A stretch of DNA of 64,000 nt from Paenibacillus sp. FSL A5-0031 (GTDB taxonomy: Bacteria > Bacillota > Bacilli > Paenibacillales > Paenibacillaceae). The translations under genes were made by a program, and so were the position numbers. Of the stretch, positions 55,893 to 64,000 are shown in pieces (the first letter of the stretch is position 1; each line of letters starts with the position of its first letter). The notes under the pieces were generated by a model. It did not search any database, had not been told where the DNA came from, and saw only the letters and a list, made by a program, of their open reading frames with translations. The DNA lies in the NCBI RefSeq assembly GCF_001956295.1, contig NZ_MRTD01000014.1, positions 124,001 to 188,000 of the forward strand. The letters run 5' to 3'.

Positions 55893-56001
55893 AATAAGAC
55901 CCAATCAAATTCTAATTTCTCTCGTCAAAGAAGTTTCTTAATATCTGGATATATACTGAGATTGCTTCGAATGGTGAAGCGATTATAACCAGCCATGGCC
56001 G

Positions 56002-56328
56002 ATGTGGAAATCGCCTAATCGATCAACTTGCGACTCAAAAAAAGTGGTATATTCTTACGGAGAAAGAAGAGGAGATGAACTGGAAATTATTCAAATACAG
56101 TCTGAATCCCCTTTGATCTTTCAAATAAGGGAAGGTCACACGTTTTATGAAGTTAAAATGCCACTACATGTGTTTATAATGCTTGGAATACTGCCGTTGC
56201 ATGGGTTAACAGCGCATCGTATGGGAATTGATTCTAGAAGACGGATTCGGATACCCTACGATACCTACGTAATAGAACTTAGTAAGTATCATTATTCACT
56301 TTATTACACTACGCTAAGTAGCGTATAA
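56002..56328 (+). CDS. Unrecognised open frame, doubtful
   Basis: A 108-codon frame (contains FQIREGHTFYEVKMPLHVFI and RRRIRIPYDTYVIELSKY) without a clear ribosome binding site. Its last codons run through the operator and promoter at 56308-56329. It may be a gene remnant. Confidence 0.25.
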   Translation: MWKSPNRSTCDSKKVVYSYGERRGDELEIIQIQSESPLIFQIREGHTFYEVKMPLHVFIMLGILPLHGLTAHRMGIDSRRRIRIPYDTYVIELSKYHYSLYYTTLSSV

Positions 56329-56329
56329 T
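56301..56329 (+). promoter_or_regulatory. Promoter/operator of the asnB-C39 operon
   Basis: Perfect core CTAC-GCTAA-GTAG (56309-56321) directly before a consensus -10 TATAAT (56324-56329). TTATTA (56301-56306) is a possible weak -35 at 17 bp. Confidence 0.75.
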
Positions 56330-56379
56330 GAGATTGTAGAGATTTAAATAGACTAAACAGATGATGAAAGGTGTTGCAT

Positions 56380-58227
56380 ATGTGCGGTTTTGTAGGTTTT
56401 GCAGATAGTCATTTAGACATGGATCAAACATCGATCATTAAATCAATGATGGATACGATTATCCATAGAGGTCCTGATAGCGGTGGTATTTATTCGGATG
56501 AGCAAGTAACGTTCGGATTTCGACGTTTAAAGATCATTGATATATCTGAAGTAGCAAGTCAACCAATGTTCAATGAAGATAAGAGCTGTGTTCTGGTTTT
56601 TAATGGCGAAATATACAACTATCAAGAACTTCGGCATGATCTAGTTGAGAGAGGTCATATATTCAAAAGCAATACAGATAGTGAAGTCATCATTCATGCT
56701 TATGAAGAGTTTGGCGTCGAAGTATTGCATAAGTTAAGAGGAATGTTTGCCTTTGCTATATGGGATACGAAGAAAGAGACTATGTTTTTAGCGAGGGATT
56801 TCTTCGGAATAAAACCGCTCTACTACACTCAAAATACAAGAGATAGTTCTTTTATATTTGGTTCGGAGATTAAATCGTTCTTAAAGCAGCCTGCGTTTAT
56901 TAAAGAAATGAATAAGGATGCATTAAAGCCTTATTTGACTTTTCAATATTCAGTATTGGATGAAACTTTTTTCAAGGGCGTGTACAAGCTGAAGCCCGGT
57001 CACTATATGATCTACAAAAAAGGCCGGATTGAGGTTAAATCCTACTGGGATTCGCAATTTAACTCAGAAGAAAATACACTGAAACATTACGTAGAAAAAA
57101 TAAAGAACACATTACGGGAATCAGTTGAATATCACGGCATTAGCGATGTTAAGGTGGGTTCTTTCTTGTCGGGTGGCATTGATTCCAGTTATATAACCGC
57201 ACTACTAGAGCCTAGTAAAACGTTTTCCGTTGGTTTTCAAGACTACAATGGGATTTTTAATGAGACAAATCTCGCAGAAGATTTATCGAAGATACTACAA
57301 ATAGAAAATCATAAAAAGCTGGTTAGTGCAGATGAGTGTTTTGATTTGTTGCCAACTATTCAATATCATATGGATGAACCGCAGTCTAACCCGTCTTCTG
57401 TACCCTTATATTTTTTAGCAGAACTAGCTAGCAAGCATGTAACCGTAGTGTTGTCGGGGGAAGGAGCAGATGAGATTTTTGGTGGATACGATTGGTATGA
57501 TTCTACGCCTGCCATGAAAAGATACGAGAAAATTCCATATGTGGTCAGGCGTCCGCTCTCTTTGTTCTCTAAAAAACTCCCTAGAAATCGCATTTCTTCG
57601 TTTTTGGTTAAAGGTGGGCAAAGGGTAGAGGAACGTTTTATCGGACAAGCCAAAGTATTCGAAGAAGTAGATGCTTTAAATGTATTAAAGGACGAATACA
57701 AGAATGGTCCATCTATACAAAGTATTACCAAAGCAGTATATGACAATGTTCAAGGCAAAGACGATGTGTCGAAAATGCAATATCTAGATCTTAAGCTCTG
57801 GCTACCAGGTGATATATTGTTGAAAGCAGATAAAATGAGCTTGGCACATTCTATTGAGCTTCGGGTTCCTTTTCTTGATAAAAAGGTTATGAATCTAGCA
57901 TCAAAAATACCAACAAGCCTTCGTGTACATCCGAACAATACCAAATATGCTTTAAGGACGGCAGCAAAGGAAGTATTGCCAGACGAGTGGGCAAACAGAC
58001 CGAAAGTTGGCTTCCCGGTACCCATTAGGCATTGGCTCAGGGAAGAAAAATATTATTCAATCGTCAAAGAAATGTTTCTATCAGATCGAGCTAAGCAATT
58101 TTTCAATACAGATGTATTAATGAAGTTTTTGGATGCTCATTATTCAGGTAAACAAAACTATGCGAGGAATATCTGGACCGTCTATGTTTTTCTAGTTTGG
58201 TATAAGAAGTTCTTTGAAGAACTATAA
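56380..58227 (+). CDS. asnB: Asparagine synthetase (glutamine-hydrolysing), catalytically intact
   Basis: A 615-residue enzyme that transfers glutamine amide nitrogen to a carboxylate activated by ATP. The start is ATG at 56380, since the catalytic Cys must be residue 2 (MCGFVGF). Intact motifs: FRRLKIID, FNGEIYN, the ATP loop LSGGIDSS (about residue 264), LSGEGADEIFGGYDWY and RPKVGFPVPIRHWL. Besides free Asp, AsnB of Bacillus amidates diaminopimelate in wall precursors; the following peptidase gene and the envelope setting make that use plausible here. Preceded by the regional operator. Confidence 0.92.
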   Translation: MCGFVGFADSHLDMDQTSIIKSMMDTIIHRGPDSGGIYSDEQVTFGFRRLKIIDISEVASQPMFNEDKSCVLVFNGEIYNYQELRHDLVERGHIFKSNTDSEVIIHAYEEFGVEVLHKLRGMFAFAIWDTKKETMFLARDFFGIKPLYYTQNTRDSSFIFGSEIKSFLKQPAFIKEMNKDALKPYLTFQYSVLDETFFKGVYKLKPGHYMIYKKGRIEVKSYWDSQFNSEENTLKHYVEKIKNTLRESVEYHGISDVKVGSFLSGGIDSSYITALLEPSKTFSVGFQDYNGIFNETNLAEDLSKILQIENHKKLVSADECFDLLPTIQYHMDEPQSNPSSVPLYFLAELASKHVTVVLSGEGADEIFGGYDWYDSTPAMKRYEKIPYVVRRPLSLFSKKLPRNRISSFLVKGGQRVEERFIGQAKVFEEVDALNVLKDEYKNGPSIQSITKAVYDNVQGKDDVSKMQYLDLKLWLPGDILLKADKMSLAHSIELRVPFLDKKVMNLASKIPTSLRVHPNNTKYALRTAAKEVLPDEWANRPKVGFPVPIRHWLREEKYYSIVKEMFLSDRAKQFFNTDVLMKFLDAHYSGKQNYARNIWTVYVFLVWYKKFFEEL

Positions 58228-58253
58228 CGTACTAATTGTAGAGGTAGACTAAT

Positions 58254-59303
58254 ATGGGGAAAAAAAATGTTCTATTGGGGATAATTTTGGGTATGGTCTT
58301 AATTCTCTCTTTACTAATTAGTAAAGAGAGAATTGATGATGTTCCAACTACTATGGTTAAAAATAAAATCAAGCAAGCAAGTATTGTAATTATAAATAAG
58401 GATGCAATTACGCAATTGCCAATCAAGGATTCTGAATATGTGATAATGAGAGAGGCTTCTGGTGAAGTTATTGAAACCATGAAAACAGATGCCGCAGGCA
58501 AAGCAACATCAAGATTACTTGATTATGAGGCGACTAGTTATATCATTAAGCAAAAGCAGGTTATGTTGCCTTATAAGTTAAGTGATGTAGAATTTCTTGT
58601 TGAAGTTAATGCACCTATTTTGGAGTTCGAAGATACGAATCAGATGCTTGATTATGTGAAGGAAGTTGGGCGAACTGCTGATGGCCAAATAGAGATTAAA
58701 AAAGTATTAATGAATGTTAATACACTTATGCAGAAACCTGAGCTGCCGAACGGGTGCGAAATTGTCTCATTAACAGCTGTGCTCAATTACTATGGATATA
58801 AGGTTACAAAAACGGAAATGTCAGATACATATTTACCAAAAGAGTCGTTTGCAGTGAATGAGAATAAATTATATGGACCAGATCCATATAAAGCCTATGG
58901 CGGTAATCCGCGCAATTTGAATGGTGCTTTTTTTAGTTATTCTCCTCCTATAGTAGAAGCTGCAAAATTATATTTTGATGCTGTAGGAGGAAGGAATAGT
59001 ATTGCGGATATCAGCGGTAGTTCAAAGGAACAGATAATAGAATATCTTAATAAAGGGATCCCAGTAGTTGTATGGATAACGTTAGACCTATCAAAGCCAC
59101 AAATTAATGCTGGATGGTATTTGAACGATTCGGGAGAATATTTTCCAGCACCAGTCAATTTGCATGTCGTTGTATTAAACGGATATGAAGAAAATCTTGT
59201 ACATGTTATGAATCCGTTAGAAGGACAAGTTACTTATAATGCGGATACTTTTTTTAAAAGTTATGATGAGATAGGAAGCCATGCATTAATTGTCGGGAAC
59301 TAA
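58254..59303 (+). CDS. Membrane-anchored C39-like cysteine peptidase
   Basis: A 349-residue protein: anchor helix (LLGIILGMVLILSLLIS), then a prealbumin/SpaA-like domain (about 40-125; KDSEYVIMREASGEVIETMK), then a C39_2 papain-like domain. The catalytic Cys is in LPNGCEIVSLTAVLNYYGY, the His in NLHVVVLNGYE and the Asn/Asp in VMNPLEG. It follows asnB by 26 bases and is probably co-transcribed. Substrate unknown; wall peptides or surface proteins are likely. Confidence 0.82.
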   Translation: MGKKNVLLGIILGMVLILSLLISKERIDDVPTTMVKNKIKQASIVIINKDAITQLPIKDSEYVIMREASGEVIETMKTDAAGKATSRLLDYEATSYIIKQKQVMLPYKLSDVEFLVEVNAPILEFEDTNQMLDYVKEVGRTADGQIEIKKVLMNVNTLMQKPELPNGCEIVSLTAVLNYYGYKVTKTEMSDTYLPKESFAVNENKLYGPDPYKAYGGNPRNLNGAFFSYSPPIVEAAKLYFDAVGGRNSIADISGSSKEQIIEYLNKGIPVVVWITLDLSKPQINAGWYLNDSGEYFPAPVNLHVVVLNGYEENLVHVMNPLEGQVTYNADTFFKSYDEIGSHALIVGN

Positions 59304-59411
59304 TTAGTTAGTGAGAATTATTTGATAAGTGTGTAAACGGGCTATTTTCATCAATGCGAATCTTTTAACCAATTGTCATTTTTGATGTGCAGGTTGGAAA
59401 GGGATATTTGT

Positions 59412-60032
59412 ATGAGGGTTACCAAATGGGTGATTGCATCCCTTAATCTTGCTACTATAATTGTTGTTTTTTGGAATATGGAGGTTTTAATACAATGGAT
59501 TGATGATGAAAACGGGTACTTCGTCGTTGACTTTATGTTAACCGTCTTGTTGGCAGCAGTCCCAGGTATTCCGTTCGGTATTGTCGGTGGAATCATTGGT
59601 GCGAAGTACGGCGTCATATGGGGAGGCTTGTTAAACATCGCTGCCTCTACGCTGGCTGCAACATTTGTTTACTTCTTATTCCGTTATTTGCTACATAACC
59701 AAGGAAGAGCATTACTTGAGAGGAATAGCTCATTAAGACAAATGGACAAGTTCATTAACCGCCATACATTCTGGGCTTTACTCATGGCTCGTATTATTCC
59801 AATTCTCCCTGCAGCAGTTATTAACTTGTATGCTGGTGTGTTTGGTTTAAACTTTAAAGTATTTTTACTTTCAACGCTTCTAGGCAAAATACCAGTTATG
59901 CTTGTATTTGCATATGTTGGAGACAATCTGCGCTCTGGCTCCGGAGAGTGGATTTTTGTAGTTGTTATATATGCTCTATTTCTATTTTTCGTTTATGGGT
60001 TGTATCGATTGCTCAACAATAGACGGAGATAA
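59412..60032 (+). CDS. TVP38/TMEM64 (VTT, DedA-like) membrane protein
   Basis: A 206-residue membrane protein with the VTT domain: GIPFGIVGGIIGAKYGVIWG, then RHTFWALLMARIIPILPAAV and NLYAGVFGLNFKVFLLSTLLGKIP. Family members scramble lipids or handle undecaprenyl phosphate. The ATG at 59412 is chosen for GGAAAGGGA upstream. Confidence 0.88.
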   Translation: MRVTKWVIASLNLATIIVVFWNMEVLIQWIDDENGYFVVDFMLTVLLAAVPGIPFGIVGGIIGAKYGVIWGGLLNIAASTLAATFVYFLFRYLLHNQGRALLERNSSLRQMDKFINRHTFWALLMARIIPILPAAVINLYAGVFGLNFKVFLLSTLLGKIPVMLVFAYVGDNLRSGSGEWIFVVVIYALFLFFVYGLYRLLNNRRR

Positions 60033-60149
60033 TTCTCTACCACGTCCAGTTCGCCACTAGTGATGTGATTGAGGGCTATTTCAAGAGCTATTAGAAGAAC
60101 TATTTTATAAGATTTATTAGGTGAATTATGTAATCGAAGGAGAAGCTCA

Positions 60150-60863
60150 ATGGGAACCGCTGATTTAACTATATGGATTGTGTTTGGGGCAGGATTTCTA
60201 TCGTTCATTTCCCCATGTTGTCTCCCACTTTATCCATCGTATTTGTCTTATATAACTGGAGTGTCAGTCAACGATTTGAAAACAGGCAAAGGACTGTTTC
60301 AAAAACAGGCGTTACTTCATACGATATTCTTTATTTTTGGATTTTCAATCATTTTTTTTGCATTGGGTCTGTCGGCTAGTTTAGTCGGGAATCTTTTTTC
60401 TGAGTATCAGAATTTAATCAGGCAATTAGGTGGCATAATGGTTGCTCTTTTTGGTCTTGTCATGTTGGGCATATTTACACCTAAGATATTGCTAAAATCG
60501 GTGAAATTTGAATGGAAAAAACGCCCGATGGGTTACCTTGGTTCTGTTCTGGTTGGGATCACTTATGCTGCCGGTTGGACACCTTGTGTTGGGCCGATAT
60601 TGGCTGCCGTACTTGCACTAGGGGTAAGCAATTCGGGTCAAGCTGTGATTTACACAGTAGCTTATACAATTGGGTTTTCTATTCCATTTTTCGTTATGGC
60701 CTTTTTTATTGGAAAGATACGATGGTTGCTTAAATATTCAAACATGTTTATGAAAGTCGGAGGAGCAATGATGGTTATTACCGGAGTTCTGCTTTATACG
60801 GATAAAATGACCGAAATTACAATTTTCTTTATAAAACTTTATGGTGGCTTTACAGGATTTTAA
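60150..60863 (+). CDS. ccdA: CcdA-type thiol electron transporter 1
   Basis: A 237-residue membrane protein of six helices that carries reducing power from cytoplasmic thioredoxin to outside thiol proteins. The two redox Cys are in SPCCLPLYPSYLSYITG and GWTPCVGPILAAVLAL. GAAGGAG before the ATG. First of three genes (ccdA, second DsbD-like gene, tlpA-like) separated by 11-16 bases. Confidence 0.92.
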   Translation: MGTADLTIWIVFGAGFLSFISPCCLPLYPSYLSYITGVSVNDLKTGKGLFQKQALLHTIFFIFGFSIIFFALGLSASLVGNLFSEYQNLIRQLGGIMVALFGLVMLGIFTPKILLKSVKFEWKKRPMGYLGSVLVGITYAAGWTPCVGPILAAVLALGVSNSGQAVIYTVAYTIGFSIPFFVMAFFIGKIRWLLKYSNMFMKVGGAMMVITGVLLYTDKMTEITIFFIKLYGGFTGF

Positions 60864-60874
60864 GGGAGATGGAT

Positions 60875-61615
60875 ATGTACTCATTTTTTAACGAGGTTAG
60901 TTCTTTTTTTAGCGAACCCTTTCGTTTTGCATCACAATCTAATATTGCTTTGCTTGCTGCATTATTTTTAGGAATTATAGGATCGGTAGCCCCTTGTCAA
61001 ATCTCAGCGAATGTTGCTGCTATCACATACTTCAGTAACCGCCACATTCAGTCAAGGCTATCTTGGCAGGAAACGGCTATGTATATATTAGGGAAAGTTT
61101 TTCTATTCAGCTTATTGGGTATGATGTTCTGGTTATTTGGACATCAACTATCAATTGAATTTATACCACTCTTTTCGTTCTCCAGAAAACTGTTAGGACC
61201 GTTATTGATTCTTTTCGGAATAATATTACTCGGGGGTATTCGGCTAACTTTTAACATCGGTACACGTATCTCCAGTGGCTTGCAAAAAATGGCTGATCAC
61301 ATAAGGGGGTCAGCAGGAGCATTTTTGATGGGAGTGGCATTCTCTATCGGATTTTGTCCGACTATGTTCATCTTATTCTTTGGCTCACTAATGCCTCTGG
61401 CGCTTCAAACTTCGTATGGTATTGTACTACCATCCATATTCGCATTTGGAACGGCTATGCCATATTTATTGTTTACTGCATTAGCTGTAGGTTTCGGTTT
61501 GGACAAGGCTTTTGTAAAGCGGACGAAGCGATGGGGAGGAGTGATTCAAAAACTTACAGGCTCACTGTTTTTGGTGCTTGGCGTAAGTGATACTTTAACA
61601 TATTGGGCGTTTTAA
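60875..61615 (+). CDS. CcdA/DsbD-like membrane protein 2
   Basis: A 246-residue membrane protein of about six helices, with Cys in GSVAPCQISANVAAI and SIGFCPTMFILFFG. These correspond to the CcdA positions but with different surroundings, as in the DsbD_2 / SafE-like group linked to heavy-metal clusters. ATG at 60875 has AAGGGAG 6 bases upstream. Probably a second thiol or metal-linked electron carrier. Confidence 0.82.
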   Translation: MYSFFNEVSSFFSEPFRFASQSNIALLAALFLGIIGSVAPCQISANVAAITYFSNRHIQSRLSWQETAMYILGKVFLFSLLGMMFWLFGHQLSIEFIPLFSFSRKLLGPLLILFGIILLGGIRLTFNIGTRISSGLQKMADHIRGSAGAFLMGVAFSIGFCPTMFILFFGSLMPLALQTSYGIVLPSIFAFGTAMPYLLFTALAVGFGLDKAFVKRTKRWGGVIQKLTGSLFLVLGVSDTLTYWAF

Positions 61616-61631
61616 GAAAGAGGAAACTTCA

Positions 61632-62180
61632 ATGAAAAATGGGATAATTGCAGTTATTGGGATTGTGATACTCACGATATTTATGATTTATCGAGTTCCA
61701 TCCAACGAAATAGAGGGATTGCCTGAACAAGAACAAACTAAGGTAGTGGTAGAGACGCCAAAAGTAGGTTATCATGCTCCTCGCTTTTCTCTTTCATCAT
61801 TATATGGACAAACCTATTCACTTGAAAGTCTAGAAGGTAAGCCGGTGCTCATAAATTTTTGGGCGTCATGGTGCGAACCTTGTAAGACGGAAGCTCCCGA
61901 GCTCGTGAAATTGTATGAAACGTATAAAGACAAGATTGAAATATACGCAATAAATGTTACAGCGAGTGATACATTTGAAGGTGCTAAGTCATTCGCTGAA
62001 GAATATGGATTTTCATTCCCGGTTTTGATGGATGAACAAGCGGAAACAGCAAAAAAATTCGCTATTCAACCGATCCCTACCACATTTTTTGTTAATAGAG
62101 AGGGTGTTATTGTTGATATAGTCGTTGGCCCTTTAAATAAAGAGTTATTAGAAAACAAAATGAAGCTTCTTTTTAAGTGA
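61632..62180 (+). CDS. TlpA-like membrane-anchored thioredoxin 2
   Basis: A 182-residue paralogue of the 53588 protein, with anchor helix and redox site FWASWCEPCKTEAPEL, then PIPTTFFVNREG. It is encoded directly after the two CcdA-type genes, so it is their likely partner. The active-site dipeptide is EP, not GP, which may shift its redox potential. Confidence 0.92.
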   Translation: MKNGIIAVIGIVILTIFMIYRVPSNEIEGLPEQEQTKVVVETPKVGYHAPRFSLSSLYGQTYSLESLEGKPVLINFWASWCEPCKTEAPELVKLYETYKDKIEIYAINVTASDTFEGAKSFAEEYGFSFPVLMDEQAETAKKFAIQPIPTTFFVNREGVIVDIVVGPLNKELLENKMKLLFK

Positions 62181-62208
62181 GAATAAAAGGAAATCAAGGA
62201 GCAGGGTG

Positions 62209-62295
62209 ATGACTCTTATTTGGACTTATCTACTGATGTGTTGTTGTTCCGGATGGTTATGTAGAATTTGTTTTGGTCAGATTGACAGGACGTAA
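62209..62295 (+). CDS. Candidate 28-residue cysteine-rich peptide
   Basis: A short frame 28 bases after tlpA2 with a well-placed AAGGAG (7 bases before the ATG). The residues start MTLIWTYLLMCCCSGWLC, with five Cys in 28 residues (CCC, then CxxC in CRIC). It could be a small membrane thiol or metal peptide. It could equally be the start of a truncated gene. No family assigned. Confidence 0.4.
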   Translation: MTLIWTYLLMCCCSGWLCRICFGQIDRT

Positions 62296-62638
62296 AAGCT
62301 ACAAGCAATAAATTGGTGACATTTAAAAATTTGAAAGTTTAACCAGCCGCTCATTTGTGCGGCTTTTTTCTTTAATAATATTGGCGTCGCTGTCACCAAG
62401 TGTAAACATAGGGTTAAATATAGAAATTAGTTGAACTGATTAGTGAATTTGAACGTAATCAGGCTATATTCAACATTATTTCAGCTCTTAAACCTGCAAT
62501 TTGAAGGTAAAAACGACGGATAGATTCTAAGCAACTGATAAAACGTATTTGTTGTTGGGAGTAAGTAAAAAGTAAAAGTGGAATAATCACTCCCTGGTTA
62601 GCTCATACTACCCTTATATGTTTGGAGGGGGTTTGATA
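62296..62638 (+). other. Intergenic stretch with terminator
   Basis: AGCCGC / GCGGCT stem with six T at 62345-62369 closes the ccdA operon. No gene or perfect operator core was seen in the rest. Confidence 0.7.
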
Positions 62639-63883
62639 ATGAAACAGGTTTCGTTTTTCTTTACTACTTTTTTTGTTCTTATTTTATTGTCTAGCTGCAA
62701 TACAGCAGCCAATAGTGGTACGACTACGGATTCGCAGAATACAAACCAGAATAAACAATCGCTTGGCAGGGTGCAAAATTTTGCGGAGGATCAAAAGAGG
62801 AGTGTACCAACTGAAAATATCTTGACAACAAAAAAATTGCGCAGTTTACCTCCTTTGTCCGAAACGGATTCAATCCAAATTACAAATAAACTGCATGAAT
62901 TCCATCTGGAGGCCAAGATTACGAAATGGCAACTCATATCAAGTGTTCAAACAGAAGCTTTTACGTTTAACGGCTCAGTCCCGGGTCCTGTCATACGTGC
63001 GCAAGAAGGGGATACAATTCGAGTAGTCCTTAAAAACAGTCTGCCGGAAGAAACATCCATCCACTGGCATGGCCTTCATGTTCCAAACAAGATGGACGGT
63101 GTTCCTTCTTTCACTCAACATGCCATAAGGCCTGGAGAAACGTTTACGTACGAATTCGTCGCTAACCATGCGGGAACCTATATGTATCATTCCCACTTTA
63201 ACAGCATTCAGCAAATCGATAAAGGATTGTACGGAATGCTCATTATCGATCCGCAAAACGAGAAGCTGAAACACGATCGAGAGTATATGTTCATGTTCGG
63301 TGGATGGAATATTTCGGAAAAGACTGACAAACAAGGGAAAAAAGATAATCAGGGGATGGGGAACGATCCCATGTCTAGGATGCCCAAAGGACAGACTGTT
63401 CCCCTAAAGAAAAAAGGCAACATACGTAGTATGATGGAGCACGGCCTACAAGATAAGAATGATCAGAACAATCCTCATGCCAGCATGGAGATGCCTTCTC
63501 AACCTAGTGACAAAGCGGGAAGTTCCGTGATGGGAATGGACTATAATTATTGGACCATCAATGGTAAATCGTTTCCGGACACGCAGCCAATTGAAGTGAG
63601 AAATGGGGAACTGGTTCGTCTTCGACTCGCCAATATTAGCAATGGCATTCATCCGATGCATCTGCATGGGCACGATTTTCGAATTATCGCTAAAGACGGC
63701 CATCCGCTTTCCGTCCCGCAGATAGTAAATACGGTAACAGTAAACCCGGGTGAAACGTATGATGTCGACTTCATTGCCGACAATCCCGGTGAGTGGTTGT
63801 TCCATTGTCATGAACTGCATCATACGACCAATGCCAATGTCGAGCCAGGGGGTCTTATGACGATCGTTAAATACGTAAAATAA
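62639..63883 (+). CDS. Multicopper oxidase lipoprotein 2 (two-domain size)
   Basis: A 414-residue lipoprotein oxidase; lipobox LLSSC. The ATG at 62639 has GGAGGGGG upstream. Copper ligands: IHWHGLHVP, MYHSHFN, HPMHLHGHDFRI and the T1 block HCHELHHTT. The usual axial Met follows only after an insertion (VEPGGLM). A Met-rich polar insert lies in the middle (about 225-300). It is about 110 residues shorter than the 34058 oxidase. Base composition is noticeably more GC-rich than the upstream genes, suggesting a different origin. Confidence 0.93.
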   Translation: MKQVSFFFTTFFVLILLSSCNTAANSGTTTDSQNTNQNKQSLGRVQNFAEDQKRSVPTENILTTKKLRSLPPLSETDSIQITNKLHEFHLEAKITKWQLISSVQTEAFTFNGSVPGPVIRAQEGDTIRVVLKNSLPEETSIHWHGLHVPNKMDGVPSFTQHAIRPGETFTYEFVANHAGTYMYHSHFNSIQQIDKGLYGMLIIDPQNEKLKHDREYMFMFGGWNISEKTDKQGKKDNQGMGNDPMSRMPKGQTVPLKKKGNIRSMMEHGLQDKNDQNNPHASMEMPSQPSDKAGSSVMGMDYNYWTINGKSFPDTQPIEVRNGELVRLRLANISNGIHPMHLHGHDFRIIAKDGHPLSVPQIVNTVTVNPGETYDVDFIADNPGEWLFHCHELHHTTNANVEPGGLMTIVKYVK

Positions 63884-63916
63884 AACATTACAGGATTCTA
63901 ACGGGGGTAACTTACA

Positions 63917-63950
63917 AAGGCAACCGGCCGATCGGTTGCCTTAATTTTTT
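63917..63950 (+). terminator. Rho-independent terminator of oxidase 2
   Basis: AAGGCAACCG / CGGTTGCCTT stem followed by AATTTTTT. Confidence 0.88.
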
Positions 63951-64000
63951 AGCAAGATTTTAGGGGGAATAAATTCTTAATTCTGGCATTAATCGGTCTG

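Noticed and set aside
58231..58243. GTAC-TAATT-GTAG before the C39-like gene as a tenth operator
   Set aside because: One core mismatch, and it lies inside the asnB-C39 operon where no promoter is needed.

Overview
The window looks like accessory DNA from a low-GC, spore-forming Gram-positive bacterium of the Bacillales, most probably a Paenibacillaceae member. Supporting signs are an S-layer-homology (SLH) surface protein, an extra SpoIIP, AGGAGG-type ribosome binding sites with frequent TTG/GTG starts, Bacillales-type c-di-GMP and c-di-AMP riboswitches, and relics of IS3, IS30, IS1182 and IS630 elements. Short orphan genes, broken genes and a KfrA-like coiled-coil gene suggest a plasmid or integrated island, but I see no replication or integrase gene that would settle this.

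Region 1 (1-18 kb) starts inside an FN3/SLH surface protein. It continues with small unrecognised genes, a membrane diguanylate cyclase, and a coiled-coil DNA-binding-type protein behind an array of TGTTAACA boxes. Next comes a c-di-GMP-I riboswitch cut off from any target by an IS30 element, a solitary HicB-like gene, and a LytTR response regulator / unknown protein / Spo0B-type kinase cluster. The region ends with a GNAT-like gene pair. Region 2 (18-23 kb, mostly minus strand) holds a frameshifted ATP-dependent DNA ligase, a damaged nitrite-assimilation operon (nirB fragment, nirD, nirC-type transporter, truncated cobA) and spoIIP.

Region 3 (23-64 kb) is a metal and cell-envelope island. 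Intact genes include a Cys-rich four-helix copper-binding protein, two multicopper oxidase lipoproteins, two TlpA-like thioredoxins, two CcdA-type membrane proteins, a rhodanese, Lgt and an Lgt-like paralogue, and a YdhK lipoprotein. There are also an F510_1955-type beta-propeller, an M1-type peptidase, an OmpR/kinase pair and a BlaI/MecI/CopY-type repressor with an M56 membrane metallopeptidase. Mixed in are cell-wall genes: two asparagine-synthetase-like amidotransferases each followed by a secreted or anchored peptidase, an NlpC/P60 hydrolase behind a c-di-AMP riboswitch, and a MotB-like peptidoglycan-binding protein without MotA. Relics of CopZ, a P-type ATPase, MerR, a mercury-type thioredoxin and Fe-S metallochaperones show a much rearranged metal-resistance island.

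The main observation is a shared palindrome, CTAC-N5-GTAG. I found nine perfect copies by eye, all between genes in the 23.6-56.3 kb part, and several near-copies. They sit in front of the copper-protein gene, both asparagine-synthetase operons, the MotB-like gene, the oxidase/rhodanese pair, a DUF1405 gene, the TlpA/Lgt-like operon and a broken cell-wall-binding-repeat gene. The pattern matches the BlaI/MecI/CopY operator type, and in the best cases it overlaps a TACAAT -10 box. I infer one regulon, controlled by the local BlaI/M56 pair, that joins copper handling, envelope thiol redox and peptidoglycan modification. A second notable point is that the first asparagine-synthetase-like protein has lost every catalytic motif I checked yet remains a full-length open frame.
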